A DNA stretch of 64,000 nucleotides from Liriodendron chinense. Taxonomy: Eukaryota; Streptophyta; Magnoliopsida; Magnoliales; Magnoliaceae. The position numbers and the translations under genes are program-made. The notes under the pieces are model-generated. The model searched no databases. It was not told where the DNA came from and saw nothing but the letters and a program-made list of their open reading frames with translations. The stretch's first letter is position 1, and every line of letters starts with the position of its first letter. This document shows, piece by piece, positions 12,236 to 25,500 of the stretch. Where the stretch lies: positions 3,899,331 through 3,963,330 of the forward strand of contig ML058505.1 in NCBI GenBank assembly GCA_003013855.2, written 5' to 3'.

Positions 12236-13498
12236 TACCATACCTCAGGAGTCTTTGGTCTTTAGAAGTGGAGGAACGTGGCTCGATGATCAAGACCGTT
12301 GATGTGGTTGGTCCCAGGTTGGATAGGGGATTGGCTGAATATCTCCCAGTTTAGAGGATTGTAGTATTTGATCTTAGGCCTTTTTTGTCCGTTGATTGTG
12401 GAACTATGCTGTATTTTCTTGTTGACCGTCCGTTTACATGGCAAGAATCAGAAGGCTAGTATCGTTCTATTACTAGGACCTTATACGTATCAACGGGTCC
12501 CATCATATCAACAGTCTGGATGGCCCTAGAGACTCGAGGCCCAATGATCGTGTGACTCCCCTCCACTGGAAGATGACATGGAAGTCTCAGTGGATTAGGT
12601 GTTATCCGTGTAAACACCCAGTGGGTGTTCCCTTACTGTGGGACCCACATTGATGATGCGGTGTATATCCACGCCGTACATCCGTTATTCCGGCCCATTT
12701 TAGGGTGCGTTTGGTGAATTGAATAAAAGAAAGTTTGAAATTAATTTAATTACTAGATCTATTGTGTATTGAATTTTAATTATGGATAAGTGCTGGAATG
12801 TCGATTTAGGAAGTTATCTAAAATAAATTCCAAAACACTAAAATTTAGTATTGAATGTAATTAATTTTGTTTGATAAAAATGTCTAAAATTTGATAATTT
12901 TACCAAATTAGCTTTAATATGTTAAATAACTTTATTTTAAGAATATAATTACATGATCCATTCATTTTTTTAGATGGACATTATTGTTAGTATATTCTTT
13001 TAGAGCATCATCCACCTTAATGTCCATGTGAAATCTATGCTACCTCACCATTTTGTTAGCTTATTTTAGGGCATGAGTTTAAAAATGAGACAGATCCCCG
13101 ATCTCAAATGGAACACACCACATGAAAAAGTGATGATTAAATGCACATAGTTAAAAACTTCCCAAGGTTCATTGTAATGTTTTTGTTTTCATCCAAGCGT
13201 CGAATAAGCCACACAAACTTGGGAATTCAATTATCATTGTTTCTTGTGGCTTGGTCCATCTAAGATTTGAATTAAGGTAGTTCAATCACCACAGTTTTCA
13301 ATGGTGTGGTTCATCTGAGGTTTGAATGTACCTTAGTTTTGGACTCATGCACTAAAATGATTTGGAAAAATGGATGGACAACTTGGACAAAATATATACA
13401 ACATGGTGATCCCAATGAGCTTATCTAACACATACACAACGTATAGGAGGGGTTTTTGCAAAATTTAGTCCTCAATTTTAGTGGTTGCTACCTTGACT

Positions 13499-13915
13499 GT
13501 GGGGGCCCACCTTGATGTATATGTTATATATCTATGTTGCTCATCCATTCTCGGAGCTCAGTTTAGACATGGTCAGAAAAATGAATCACATCCTTACTTT
13601 AAGGCCATACCAAGGAAACAAGGGTCATTGAATGTCTCACTAGTAAATACTTTTTAAGGCCCACCTTAATATTCATTTTTCATCCAACCTGTTAATAAGG
13701 TCACACATACATAGATTAATGGAAAATACAAATATCATCTTAATCCAAAACTTTTGTGCCCTAGAAGTTTTCAATGGTGGCATTCAATCCCCACTGTGTA
13801 GTCCATTGGAGATTTGGATCCGCATCATTTTTAGGATCACATCTTAAAATGAGACTGAGAAATTGATGAACGGGGTGGATATAAAACACATACACTAAGG
13901 TGGCCTACCGTCACA
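13499..13915. mobile_element. GGGCCCACC-family fold-back MITE
   Basis: Full-length copy of about 417 bp. The left end is 'GGGGGCCCACCTTGATGTAT'. The right end has 'GATGAACGGGGTGGATATAA' then 'ACACATACACTAAGGTGGCC'. The interior has 'CACCTTAATATTCATTTTTC' and 'CAATCCCCACTGTGTAGTCC'. No open reading frame. Confidence 0.7.
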
Positions 13916-14034
13916 GTAACACCCACTAACTTGTTATCTAAGCAACACCTCATCTGCTCCCTTTTATGAGTTGCCTAGAATACCACACCTAAGTACCATC
14001 TTCTACCCTATGCCAAAGTTGGCAAAGCTACATA

Positions 14035-14460
14035 TGTCCCACCATGATCCATTTGTTCTATCTATAATGTTCATCCATTCGGCTAGATCATTCATTTCAG
14101 AGCATGAAAATAAAAAAAATTCCAAAGCTAAAGTGGACCATACCATAGAAAACAGTGGGGCATTGAATGCTTACCATTGAATACTTTTTAGATGCCACAT
14201 AAGTTTTAGGTCAAGCTGATATTTGTGTTTTCCCTTCATCGAAGTATATGTGACCTTATGAGCAGGTTGGATGGAAAATAAACATCATGGTGGCCCCTAG
14301 GAAGGTTTCAATGGTGAACATCACTGTCCCACTACTTTTTGTGGTGTGGTCCACTGAAGCTTTGGATCTAACTTATTTTGGGGACGATGTCCTAAAATAA
14401 TCTGGAAAAAAATGGATGGATGGCGTGGATACATAATATATATATCAAGGTGGGCCCTGC
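14035..14460. mobile_element. GGGCCCACC-family fold-back MITE
   Basis: Near-complete copy. It starts 'GTCCCACCATGATCCATTTG' and ends 'GGATGGCGTGGATACATAAT' then 'ATCAAGGTGGGCCC'. Right-hand partial copies follow directly at about 14640-14870 and 15055-15391, so three members lie within 1.4 kb. Confidence 0.65.
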
Positions 14461-15479
14461 GGTTAAGGGGAGCATGGTATGGGTTGAGATGGGGATCACC
14501 CAATCCACTCTCTCACAATACCCGCAGATTTTCTCTCTTAGATAATGGGCAACACTACGTTTAACATTGGAATTTATTTGGCCCCACAACTATTTATGTG
14601 TTGGATCCATACCATAAAAACTTCTAAGAGGCCAGGAAAGTTTTCGGTCAAGATGATATTTGTGTTTTCCCTTTATCCAGGTCTATGTGGCCTTATCAAC
14701 TGGTTCGATGGCAAATAAACATCATGATGGTCCCTATAAAGGTTTCAATGGTGGGCATCATTGCCCCACTGCTTTTTGTGGTGTGGTCTACTTGATTTTT
14801 GAATCCGCCTCATGTTTTGGATCATGCCCTATAATAATTTGGAAAAATGGATGGATAGCAAAGTTGCACTTACCACGTTCCGCACATATGCCACCCCTAA
14901 ATTAATTTTATGAAATTTTTTATTGAGGACTTTTTAAACTATGTTGAACAAATATTCAAAATAGCAAATTAAGTGGCTGAAATTTGATTTTCAGATTTTG
15001 GTGGCATATTAACTGGTAAACAAATAGGCCCTCGGGCTTCGTCTGAAACATTACACAGATCCAAATCTCAGGTGGACCGCACCATAGAAACAATGATGAT
15101 TGAATGCCCACCATTAAAAACTTCTCGAGGTCCACAGTACGTAGATCCGTAATGTTTGTTTGCTATCTAACCCATTGATAATGTTAACCAGAGCCAGATG
15201 AATGGAAAATACAAAGATTAGCTTGATGAAAAAAATTTGTGGTCTACAAATCATTCGCCACCTTTTCCATTGGTGGGTCCATTGGAGATTTCGATCTGCT
15301 TAAATTTTGTAGCAACACCTTAAAGTTAGTTGAAAACATGGATGGGTGGCATGAATATACAACACATTCATCAAGGTGGGCTCCACATAGTAAGGGTAAC
15401 ACCTAATCCATTCCCCTGCAAGTGGGTATACACCTAATCCGTTTCGTGTAAGTGGGTGTAATTGTATACGTAGAGGCAA

Positions 15480-15710
15480 TCGAGGCCATTTAATGTAGGA
15501 GCATTTTCACATTGGCTCAAGTGAGGCAGTTTGTGTGAGGAAGGGGCACATTCAAGGTGTGGCGACCTGTGTGAGATGGGGTCTATGAATGAGGGTTTCG
15601 CCGTAGGCCTGACCTAGACTATGAAATAAAGGGATTGATTCACCGCACTCTATCATTTCGAGCTTTTAAAGCAGGTGGCTAGTTATCCCATGTCAAAAAT
15701 AATATTAGGC
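15480..15710. repeat. Dispersed repeat, inverted copy of about 1640-1960
   Basis: The reverse complement of this stretch matches about 1670-1960 with shared strings such as 'GAATCAATCCCTTTATTT' and 'GTGAAAATGC', and the same order of 'CACACAGG' motifs. No coding potential. The two copies are 13.5 kb apart on either side of NRPE7. Confidence 0.55.
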
Positions 15711-16533
15711 AGAAGTACAGTTGGGGTAAGGCAATTCGTGTGAGGCGAAATCCACGTGAGATGGGTCCATGAAAGAGGGTTCCACTAAGGCTGCCTATGA
15801 AATTAAATAATGGTTGTCATAATATTTTTTTATCCCATCTATTTGAAGGCTGCCCATCGAAGGGCCAGGATTGTCAACTTTGAGAGTTTTTTTTTTTTTT
15901 TTGGATTTAGACTCTAAGAGCAATGATTTGATGAAAGTGGGCCAGTAACTGGTGGGCCCATGATTGACTTAGGCCCTAGGTAGGTAGGCCTATTCAAAAT
16001 GCTCATGGCCGGGCGTATTGCCAACCCTATATGGAAGCGTACTGTGGGTGGACCATGCTATAAAAATCTCCCATATTGAGCATTTTTTTAAGTTCATGGC
16101 TCCCTACAATACACGTGGATGTGCTTGAAATATGAACCACCAAAACAATGGGACCATATATTATCTACATTTATTGGACGGTTAAAAATAAAAAATTAAA
16201 TAAGCTACCAAATTATGTTTAACAATTTAGACGTACCATAAACCAAAAATTACACGACTATTAGATTGCCGGACAATTAATTAGAGAGCTAAAAATGAAA
16301 ATATTCATTGTTCTAATTTCATCAGGTAGGCCTCACTAGGGGGTGAAGAGACAAAGCAGACTCAAAACTTAACATGCCACGTGTATCAGTTTTAAGTGAT
16401 TGCATATCAGGCGTCATACCAGCCAGAGTAGCAAATATCTTCCTAACCTCCGAAGCCTCTCTCTCCAAATACCTCAGGTATTCTCTTCTCCAATCGAGGA
16501 GTCTTCCATTCCATCACGATCTAATCTCATCCC

Positions 16534-19500
16534 ATGTCTCTCGCACCCACCTGCCAAATCCATCCAACAGCCTTCCTAGACTCCTTCCAATCATCTCTCT
16601 CCAAATTCCATGGTTGCCGCCTTCAATTCCTCCGAAAAACCTCTTCAAACCCCTTCAAGAAACACCATTTCTACTCAACTAGAACCACCATTTCCTTGGA
16701 TTCCTTCCCTGAAGATAACCGAACAAGGAAATCCAATTTTTCCATTGAAAGCCATAGAAACAGACCGTCTTTCGCATCGAAAACACCCATTTCTCATAAG
16801 CCCCCTTCTAATGGCTGTTTATCAAGTCGGAGTTGGATTGATAAATGGAACGAAACCCAGTTCTTGAATCTCCCGAAGAGGCCAAACGCCACTTTAGATT
16901 ACCGGAATGGTGGTGTTTCGAGTGAGGACGATGAGAGTTGCAGTAATAGTAGTAGTACTATGGATAGGATTGTGGAGAAGCTGAAGAGATTTGGATATGT
17001 TGACGATGTGATTGAGCGGGAGGAGAGACTGCCTGAGAAAGGATCGGTGGAAGACATCTTTTACGTCGAGGAAGGGAATTTGCCGAATTCGAGAGGTGGG
17101 TTTTCGGTAGAATCTCCATTGGGCGTGGAATTGAATGGTTTGGAGGGTGGTGGGAAAGTTCGGTTTCCATGGGAAAAGGCGAGGGAGAAGGAAGAAGAGG
17201 CGGAGAGGAATTCAATAAGGAGTCGGAGGAATAAGACTTCGTTGGCAGAATTGACGCTTCCAGAATCAGAGCTGAGGAGGCTGAGGAATTTGGCAGTCCG
17301 GACAAAGTCGAGGACAAAAATTGGAGGCGGAGGGGTGAATCAGGCGATAGTGGATGCGATTCATGAGAAATGGAAGACGGCAGAGGTGGTGAGGCTCAAA
17401 TGCGAGGGTGCTTGCGCACTTAATATGAAGAGAATGCATGAGATATTGGAGGTTGGACTTTTACAAAATTCTCTTCTCGGTTCGATTTTCTTTCATTTTC
17501 TTCTTCTTCTTCTTCTTCTTCTTTGCAATAATTCAATGGAATATAAAGGTGCGTTTGGTTGCACCTAATATCATGATATTTCTTTATCAATCAGTTTAAT
17601 TTGGTGTGAAATTTCATGATATTTCTTGAAATTTGGTGCAAACAAACACACCTCGTTTGGATGCTAGTAAATGAGGCTAGTTGTAAATAATTTACTAGTA
17701 AATCATTTACAACTTGTGTCTGGATGCCCTAAAATGCTTGTTAATCATTTACTAGTTCTTAATGATTTATCACCTTTTCCCACTTTTTAGTTGCTAGCAA
17801 AAATCTGGGATTTCACTTGCTAGCAAATGATTTACCAGCAAGAAGCCTCCAACAGCTAGTGGGGTGGAATAAGGCGCTGACTATTGATAACCTTCGGTAA
17901 GAGAGGACTCTTCCTTACCAATGCTTGTCCCCTTTGCCTGAAGCATGAGGAATCGGTATCCCACTTGTTCATGCATTGCAGCTTTTCTTGGGAGGTGTGG
18001 GCTCTCGTCCTTCAGCCCTTGATGACTTTTTCTGGCAGTGGAATTGGGGGGGGGGGTTCTCAGGAATGGAGACTGTTTTTATTAGCTGGTTTGTGGGCCA
18101 TTTGGAAGGAAAGAAATTGTAGGTTTTTAACCCGGTGATCCAATTTAAAATCCACTCTTATATGTCATTTGAATGTTTTTTAATGAATTACTTCTCTAAA
18201 CTATCTCAAGTGTGAATACACAATTACAATATATAAACCACTTACAGACTATCCAAACATTGCAACTTAAAGCCAAATAGACAGGCTGCAAGTCATTTAC
18301 AGCCTGTAAATGATTTACTAGTAAATCATTTATAACTAAAACCATTTACCACCATCCAAACGACCCCTAAAGGAAATGTCCAAAATGTTTGTGGAATATG
18401 GGATCATTTCAATTCATACTTTATGACCAACCCTGTAGATGTTAAGTGCATTTGAATTCGTATTCGAAACAATCGGAATTGCTATTTGGGCCCCAGTCCC
18501 TTGTTATGAACATAATGGGGTTAGCTCGACATTGGCCATTTACACCTTTGCAATCAAACACACTCATACAAAGCATTAGGCTGCTGCTTTCGAATGGAAA
18601 ACCGAAATTCAAATCGTGCAAAATTAGTTTGGTAGAGAGAAAATGACCAATTTGACCCTCAAATTTCGGTTATATTTCTGTCATGTCCAACTTGAATGCA
18701 ATGTTCGGACGCCTAATGCTATGGAATATAACTATGATTTTGGTCACTTTCTCTTTATTGAATGAAGTTGTTGTGATTGAATACAATGGTGCACACGAAC
18801 AGGGATCAGTTCAGACTGAACCTGTTTTTTTTTTTAATAAGTAGCCAACTTTTCTTGGGATGGTGATGGGAATTTTGGGGAATACCATCTGTTCTGAAAT
18901 TGAAATTCCCACTCTTCTTCATGGTCCTTTTCCCCTCTTCTTTAATTGCTTGATACCTTGCAGTTGTGGTTGTTCCTTGTGGCATTCATAAATGCACCTA
19001 CTAGAATCTAATAACTTTGCACTCCGTTGCCCATTTTAGATGGTCAAGAAAAGTTTAGAGCAATGGTCCAGGAAGTTTATAGATTGAAAGGTTAGAAACA
19101 GCCAGTCACTCTAACTTTTCTACCATATCCCACCAGCCCATCCGTGAGGTGGCCTATCCTTTAGTCAGTTCTATTTGATTGATCTGTTCACCGATCTTAT
19201 TAACTATAGGGTGGATGCTGTTTACCAAATGGGACTTGGTCCACACAAGATCTGGCCTCGTACCTTTTAGCACTGCAGCTTGGGTTGGATCAATCCAAGT
19301 AATTGACCCAACCTGAGTTTGGGTCGGGTTCTCCAGGTCCTTGGGTCAGGTTCAGAATGGAAAACACCCACCCGATCTGAAATTAGGTTGGGGTGGGGTT
19401 GAGCAGCGGGTCAGGTTAGGTCGGGTAGGGATAATCACATGTATTTGGGTCAGGTTGGGTTAAGTATAGAGGAATTTGGATTGGGCACCTCGGGTTGGAA

Positions 19501-22500
19501 TTCAGGTTGGATTGAGTTGCGGGTTGGGTCCTCTTGAGGTTGGATTGAGCTTGGGTTGACCGTCAACCCCAACCCAACCCCCCCAAGTTGCACCCTTATT
19601 TCGTTAATTGCATCACTAGCTGTTAAGTTCTTTGAATTTATGTGATGGGGTTTGGTTGTTGTCAAGGTATTAAAAAACGGCTGTAATGGCGGTAACTGTT
19701 ACACGTTACGGGGCTGTAACGGCTGTTATGAAAAAAATGGTCTGTAACAGGTTATAAAAAAAACACTGCTATGGCCCGTATCATAATGGTAACAGCGGTG
19801 GCCATTACGGCCACCGTTACTGTTATGGAATACCTTAGTTGTTGATGCAGTTGTCCAACATGCTTGCACACTGGAATTATTTTTATTTATTTTTTAACAT
19901 CTTTGCAATGCTCAATTTCCATTTATCACATCAGATTTTAATTTTCTAACAGTTATCTGTTCATGATCAAATGCATTCTTTTCAAAGTTTCAAACCCATT
20001 TGATGATATAGATTCTACCATGCTGATCAGAGAAAAACTGGAGGATTGGTCATATGGAGATCAGGCACTTCTGTTTCTTTGTATAGAGGCATAGGCTACG
20101 ATTTTACATCCATGCAACCGAAGCAACAATTTCCGAGAAGTCATGAGATTGGTGCTAACTCCTATGGCATGATTACTGATAAAGCTATTGGGGATTCCCC
20201 AGAAGAAGTTCCTGACGGTGATATGCATGCATCTCGATCGAGCCTGATAGACACTGCTGAAATGAAAAAAGACCCCGAATCAATGCCAGAAATCAAATAT
20301 GAAAAAGAAATTGACAAGCTATTAGATGGTCTGGGCCCACGCTTTACGGATTGGCCAGGAGGGGACCCGTTACCTGTGGATGCTGATTTACTTCCCAGGT
20401 GTGGTTCCTGGCTACAAAGCACCCTTCAGAATTCTTCCTTATGGAGTGAGATCTAACCTCGGACGCAAGGAAATGACAGCTTTACGGAGGCTAGCAAGAG
20501 TACTACCTCCCCATTTTGCGCTAGGTATGCTGCTGGTATTCTTTGCTTTCTTTATGCATGTCTTTTAGATTCAATGATAAGAGTGAGTAGCATCATTATT
20601 TCGAATGGTGATTCTGAGCGGTTGCTCATGTTGTGTTCATTAACACGGCATTTTCAATCGAACGATGAAAATGAGCAGACTCTTTATTTTTTAATGGTGG
20701 TTCCAAAGAGAGTTTTATGTCAGTATGAATTCTCTGATCCTCAACCCAATGATGCGGTTTTTATCCTTGGGCCTTCAGTCTGTACACATGGGGGGCCATA
20801 GATGGTAGTGTAGATCATCGATCGGATGGGTCCCACAATGGATGGACCATGAACCAAGAAGCTCCCAGAAGCAGAGATCCTACCAATCTAATCCTTAGCC
20901 TTTTTTCTCTCATTAAATGTGGAATGTGCTGTATTTTTTCCCTGAACCATCTATTTTCAGGCTGCTGATAGAAGGGTTAGGATGGTCCTGCTGGGGAGAT
21001 AATTGGGGCATGGCTTGGTCCATCAACTGTGGGACCCATCAGATCAACTGTCTCGATCAAAGAACGGTGCACCCCACTTGCATCTACTCTGGGCTTAAGG
21101 GCACTTCTCATTTCCTTTGTCGGAGAACCATATAATTCTCGGTGTCCGGAAACAGCGTATTTGCATCACTCTTTGTGAATGGAAGGGATTCGGGCCATGG
21201 AAAATGCCTTTTCTTCTAAGAGGCTTTCAAATGCTTATTTGAAAACGAACAAGCCACATATAACCTCTTTTTTTTGCCTTTTCTTCGATGAGTCTTTCAA
21301 ATGCTTATTTGACAACGAAAAAGACATATAACTTTTTTTTTTTTTTGTAGAGGTAACAAGCCACATATAACCTTATAATACTATAACCAACATGACTCTG
21401 TGATTTTTTTTTTTTCAGGTCCGTTTTTCTCATTGATGTGTCATTTTACCTTTCCCATCCACAGGAAGAAGCAGGCAACACCAAGGGTTGGCCGTGGCCA
21501 TGGCGAAGTTGTGGGAAAGAAGTTCTGTTGCAAAGATTGCTCTGAAGCGTGGTGTACAACTTACTAGCAGTGAGAGAATGGCAGAAGATATCAAAGTAAT
21601 TCCAGTATTTTTATTCTGATATAGAATCATGGGGCATCTGTTATTCTTTGGTGTTTATTACTTGCATGGAACTTGTCAATTTGCATGTGTGCGGCTCCAA
21701 TTGAATAAGATTGGACTAGCCCAATCTATTTCGTTTTCTAGAAGGAAACAACCAGAAACAAAATGGAAAGACACCCTTTTAGGGTGTTTCTTCTTCTGCA
21801 CTGGGTGTTTTGGATGTGAACTCGCCTGACTTTTTTGGGTTCAAATCTTTTGAGTTAAAAAAGTCTGAAGAAGTTGGAATTCTCCATTTTTCAGATCTTT
21901 TATCTAAATTGCAAACACTAAAAACCCGGGTAGTTGTTTTTGTCCGCTGCAAAAATTCCTCAGAAGGCTTGAAAACTTACTAGCACTCACCAACCTCTTA
22001 CATTCACATATGCCACATGAGCCTGTTTGGATTGGTGGAATCCAAAAAGTAGATTTGGAAAACAAAACCTCACATCAGAGGAAATCTGTAGAAAAGAATC
22101 CTAAATAATCTGTTTGTTTTAGCATTCACAATTTCAATGGAAATGTGAATAGGGCATGGTCAAAAGTGAGGCCTCGCTCTCAAAAATATGGAATCTCCAT
22201 TTCTTAGGTGTCTTTTTTTTTTTTTTTTTTTTTGAGGAAATGGAAATCACCAACTTTTGAGGAAAACTGTGGAAATGGAAATCTATTTCCACGGCTACAT
22301 TTGTTTCACAAACAGTGGAAACTATCACATCTGAGGAAAACAATTTCTTTTACATGGTAGAAAAGAGGATTCCACTAATCTAAATAGCCCCAAGTTTATG
22401 TCTTTAGGTTTCCATTGTCATTCCCAGAAATTTTTTTTTTTTGGGGGGGGGGGAGAGGGTGTGACTGGATGGGTGATCCGATTTCTTACTTGAGCGTGAT

Positions 22501-25500
22501 AATTTCTATAATAGTGATCATGCTCAATTTCTGATTATGCTACTTTTAGCACGCTTCTTTTTTAGTGGTGCAAGCTTTATTGGCGAACTGTATTAGAGGA
22601 ATTATAGGAGTCCTGATGCATCAGAAGAAGAATAGTGGTCGGATATATTTAATGGGTACTCGTGGATCCCATGATTGGTGATCCAGACGGATGTATTATG
22701 CACCACACTGTGGATTGTTGATGCCCAAAAGATCTTCTAGAGGGGATGATTGTGCCCTTCCAACCTTCCTGTTTTTTTTATGGACAATAGCTGTATTTTT
22801 GTGTCTTCTGTTTGCAAGCCACTGACTGAAAGGTGAAGATGTTCCCCCCCATTCAGGCAGATATCGGGTTATCCCCCATCCATGGTGCGGACCATCACAT
22901 CAATGGTCTGGATCACCAGACCATGGGTTCCAATTGCAGTATCTGGTTCATCAGGACATTATTCATGTCCAAACGCAGCACATCAAGACCCTATAATCCC
23001 TCGTTTATATGCCGACTCTAATGTTGTCTACTTTTAGACGGTTTTTCATTAGATCGTTTTGGAGGCTGATTGCAGAAATTGACGGGAGGTACAATTCTCA
23101 CAAGAAACAAGGACTACATTGTCTTCTATAGAGGCAAGGACTTCTTGTCACCGGAGGTGACAGAAGCATTACTTGAAAGGAAAAGATTTGCACAGGCTTT
23201 CCAAGATGAAGAGGAACAGGCACGGTTGCGGGCCTCTATCTCAGTTGTTTCGAATGTTGAAACATTTGAACAACCTGGCATTGCTGGGACTCTTGGAGAG
23301 ACATTAGAAGCTGATGCACGGTGGGGAAAGAGGTTGGATGATGATGACAGGAATAAGATGATGAGAGCTGCCGAAGCAGCAAGGCATGCGGACCTGGTCC
23401 GAAAGCTAGAGAAGAAGCTTTCTCTCGTAAGTTTCTTGAACTCGATAATCAAAAGTAACATTGAATGTTTAGTTCACTGGTAGTGTTCTTTGAAATGCTC
23501 TTTATGAGTTATTATATGATGCTTGATCATAAGAAATCACACTTTTTCATTGACCCAACAATGGTACATGCTGGGTCACCTTTTGGTACTCTATGTCGTT
23601 GATCCCATGGGCCTCATCATTGTGTGACCCATGCCAAATATCTCCCTGTCAGATGATCTTAGCCATTTGATGAAAATTGACAATTATGACCAAGGATCCG
23701 CATTTTAATTGGGGCAAATTGGATGGTTAGGAACATCCAATCAGGAAGACTTTTGGATATCTCCTCCACTATGGAGCCCACCTTATGAACAATTTGGATC
23801 ACCAAAAGCTGGCCCCAGATTTATAGTCAATTGCATGGATCATCGATGAAAAAAAATTGTATATTTCCTTGTTCTGTGCACTCCTGATTTCTCCAAGAAA
23901 TCCATGCTTCTGGAGTTTACAAGCAGTGAATAAGTTTTTTCTTCATTGACTGAGATGCTTTGAGTTTCCTTGCACGAGCTGCTAATGTTTGAATTGGTTC
24001 CACAGCTATTTTACTAGGGCTGTAAATGGGTCAGTGGACCCGATGGGGTACCCAGACCCAACCCATTTAGACCCGACCCAGACCCGACCCATTTGTTAAA
24101 TGGTACGGGTCTGGGTCCAAGAATAGACCCATTTGTTAAACGGGTTTGGGTCTGGTTTCCTTTATATTAGGCCCGACCCGACCCAAACCCATTTAGTAAG
24201 TGGGCGGGTTTGGTCTATGTTACAAGGGACCCATCCAGCCCAGACCCGTCCAGACCCGGTTTTAAGCCTTGTAAAATGCTTGCATACTTGATCCAGACCC
24301 GGACCCATTAGACCCGGCCCATTTATAAATGGGTCTGGGTGGATCTCCCTCTACCAGACCCGGACCCATTTATAAATGGGTCTGATGGGCTGACTCAGAC
24401 CTGACCCGGACCCGCCCATTTAGTAAAAGGGTCTGGATCTAAAATTTGGACCCAGACCCATTTAGTAAATGGGCGGGTCTGGTTTTGGCTAAACCCGCCC
24501 CGAACCCGACCATTTACAGCCCTATATTTTACCTCAGCAGTTAAATCTCTCCCTCCATTTCATGGATTAAATGTAGGAAGTCATCTTGGAAAGTTTTGTT
24601 AGATAATCATGACAAGCCATTACGGCAAATAAATTAGGTATATATTGTCATGTATGACATACATTATGCATTATTGCTCATCTTTATGAGCTTTGCTATG
24701 CCCAAACATGTGTGCAATAATGCTCATGTCCAGGCCAGGCCACACATGTGCCAGCATGGTACGATAGGTCCAAGATCCAATCCATCCATAAGAACGGCAC
24801 CACTATAAAGATGCCCTAGCCCAAGAAACAGGTTGATCAACTGGTCAGGTAGGCCACAGTTTGCAAAACAAGTGTATGGCTCTGAAAAAACTTCGATGAA
24901 GTTTTCTAACCCATCCACCTATGTTCCACATGCTGATTGCACCAGTATTTATTTTTGGGAAAACATGTACAAGATCAGATCAACCTGATGGATGGATTAG
25001 ATCCTGCACGCATGTGCCATGCCGGCACATGTGTGGCGTATAGTGAGCTTTATTGCGCACACTTGTGCGCTTAGCAAAGCTCCATCTTCGTACCATGTAA
25101 TGCAATATTATGATGTATAATGTATTATACAGTTTGAAACATATACGATGCATTCCAAATCCTTTTATATTGTCAAATTTGCAAGATACCTGTAAAAATG
25201 TTTATGTTGTTCTTTTTACTTTAGTTTGTTTCTTAAATGTTTTCATACATCTAATTAGGGAAATTTTATTTTTTGACATTTGGTTGTTGGTGACTCTAAT
25301 CCTGTACACATGGCAATATGGCATACATGTATATGATCTAGACCATTGATCCATTGGGCTGCATTGTGGAAGTTGGTCACCCAAAGAAAACCGATGATCC
25401 TGTCATTCAATGCCAAGCGTTTTGCCCATCAAATGTAGACCTTTGGTCAATCTTTTCTACCAACTGTCCATTTCAAGTCCTTAATGCCCTCAGGTTGAAG

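Larger units (their letters stand above)
3933..16533. other. Intergenic region filled with transposon remnants
   Basis: About 12.6 kb between NRPE7 and CFM3 with no gene I can support. It holds gypsy-like leader and LTR remnants (about 4.9-5.4 and 7.2-8.2 kb), a GTAACGG-rich repeat with a nested hAT-like element (5.4-7.0 kb), CT microsatellites (7564-7602, about 9113-9148), a small perfect-TIR MITE (10669-10762), a fold-back element at about 11880-12235, and several GGGCCCACC fold-back copies (11.35-15.4 kb). At 8585-8800 is a short repeat with 'AAGTTCCATGGAACTC'. Confidence 0.6.
17452..20030 (+). other. CFM3 intron 1, transposon-filled
   Basis: 2579-bp intron with donor GAG|GTTGGA and acceptor GATCAG|AGAAAA, phase 0, splitting CRM domain 1 between 'HEILE' and 'RKTGG'. 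It holds a GGTGCGTTTGG MITE (about 17549-17650), a TIR element with an embedded LINE fragment (17653-18363), a GGGTTGGG/CCAACCC low-complexity repeat (about 19260-19600) and a GTAACGG palindromic repeat (about 19670-19850). Confidence 0.85.

Noticed and set aside
16374..16682. Open frame of 102 codons overlapping the CFM3 start
   Set aside because: It is in another frame; the frame from 16534 gives a typical transit peptide and conserved CFM3 motifs.
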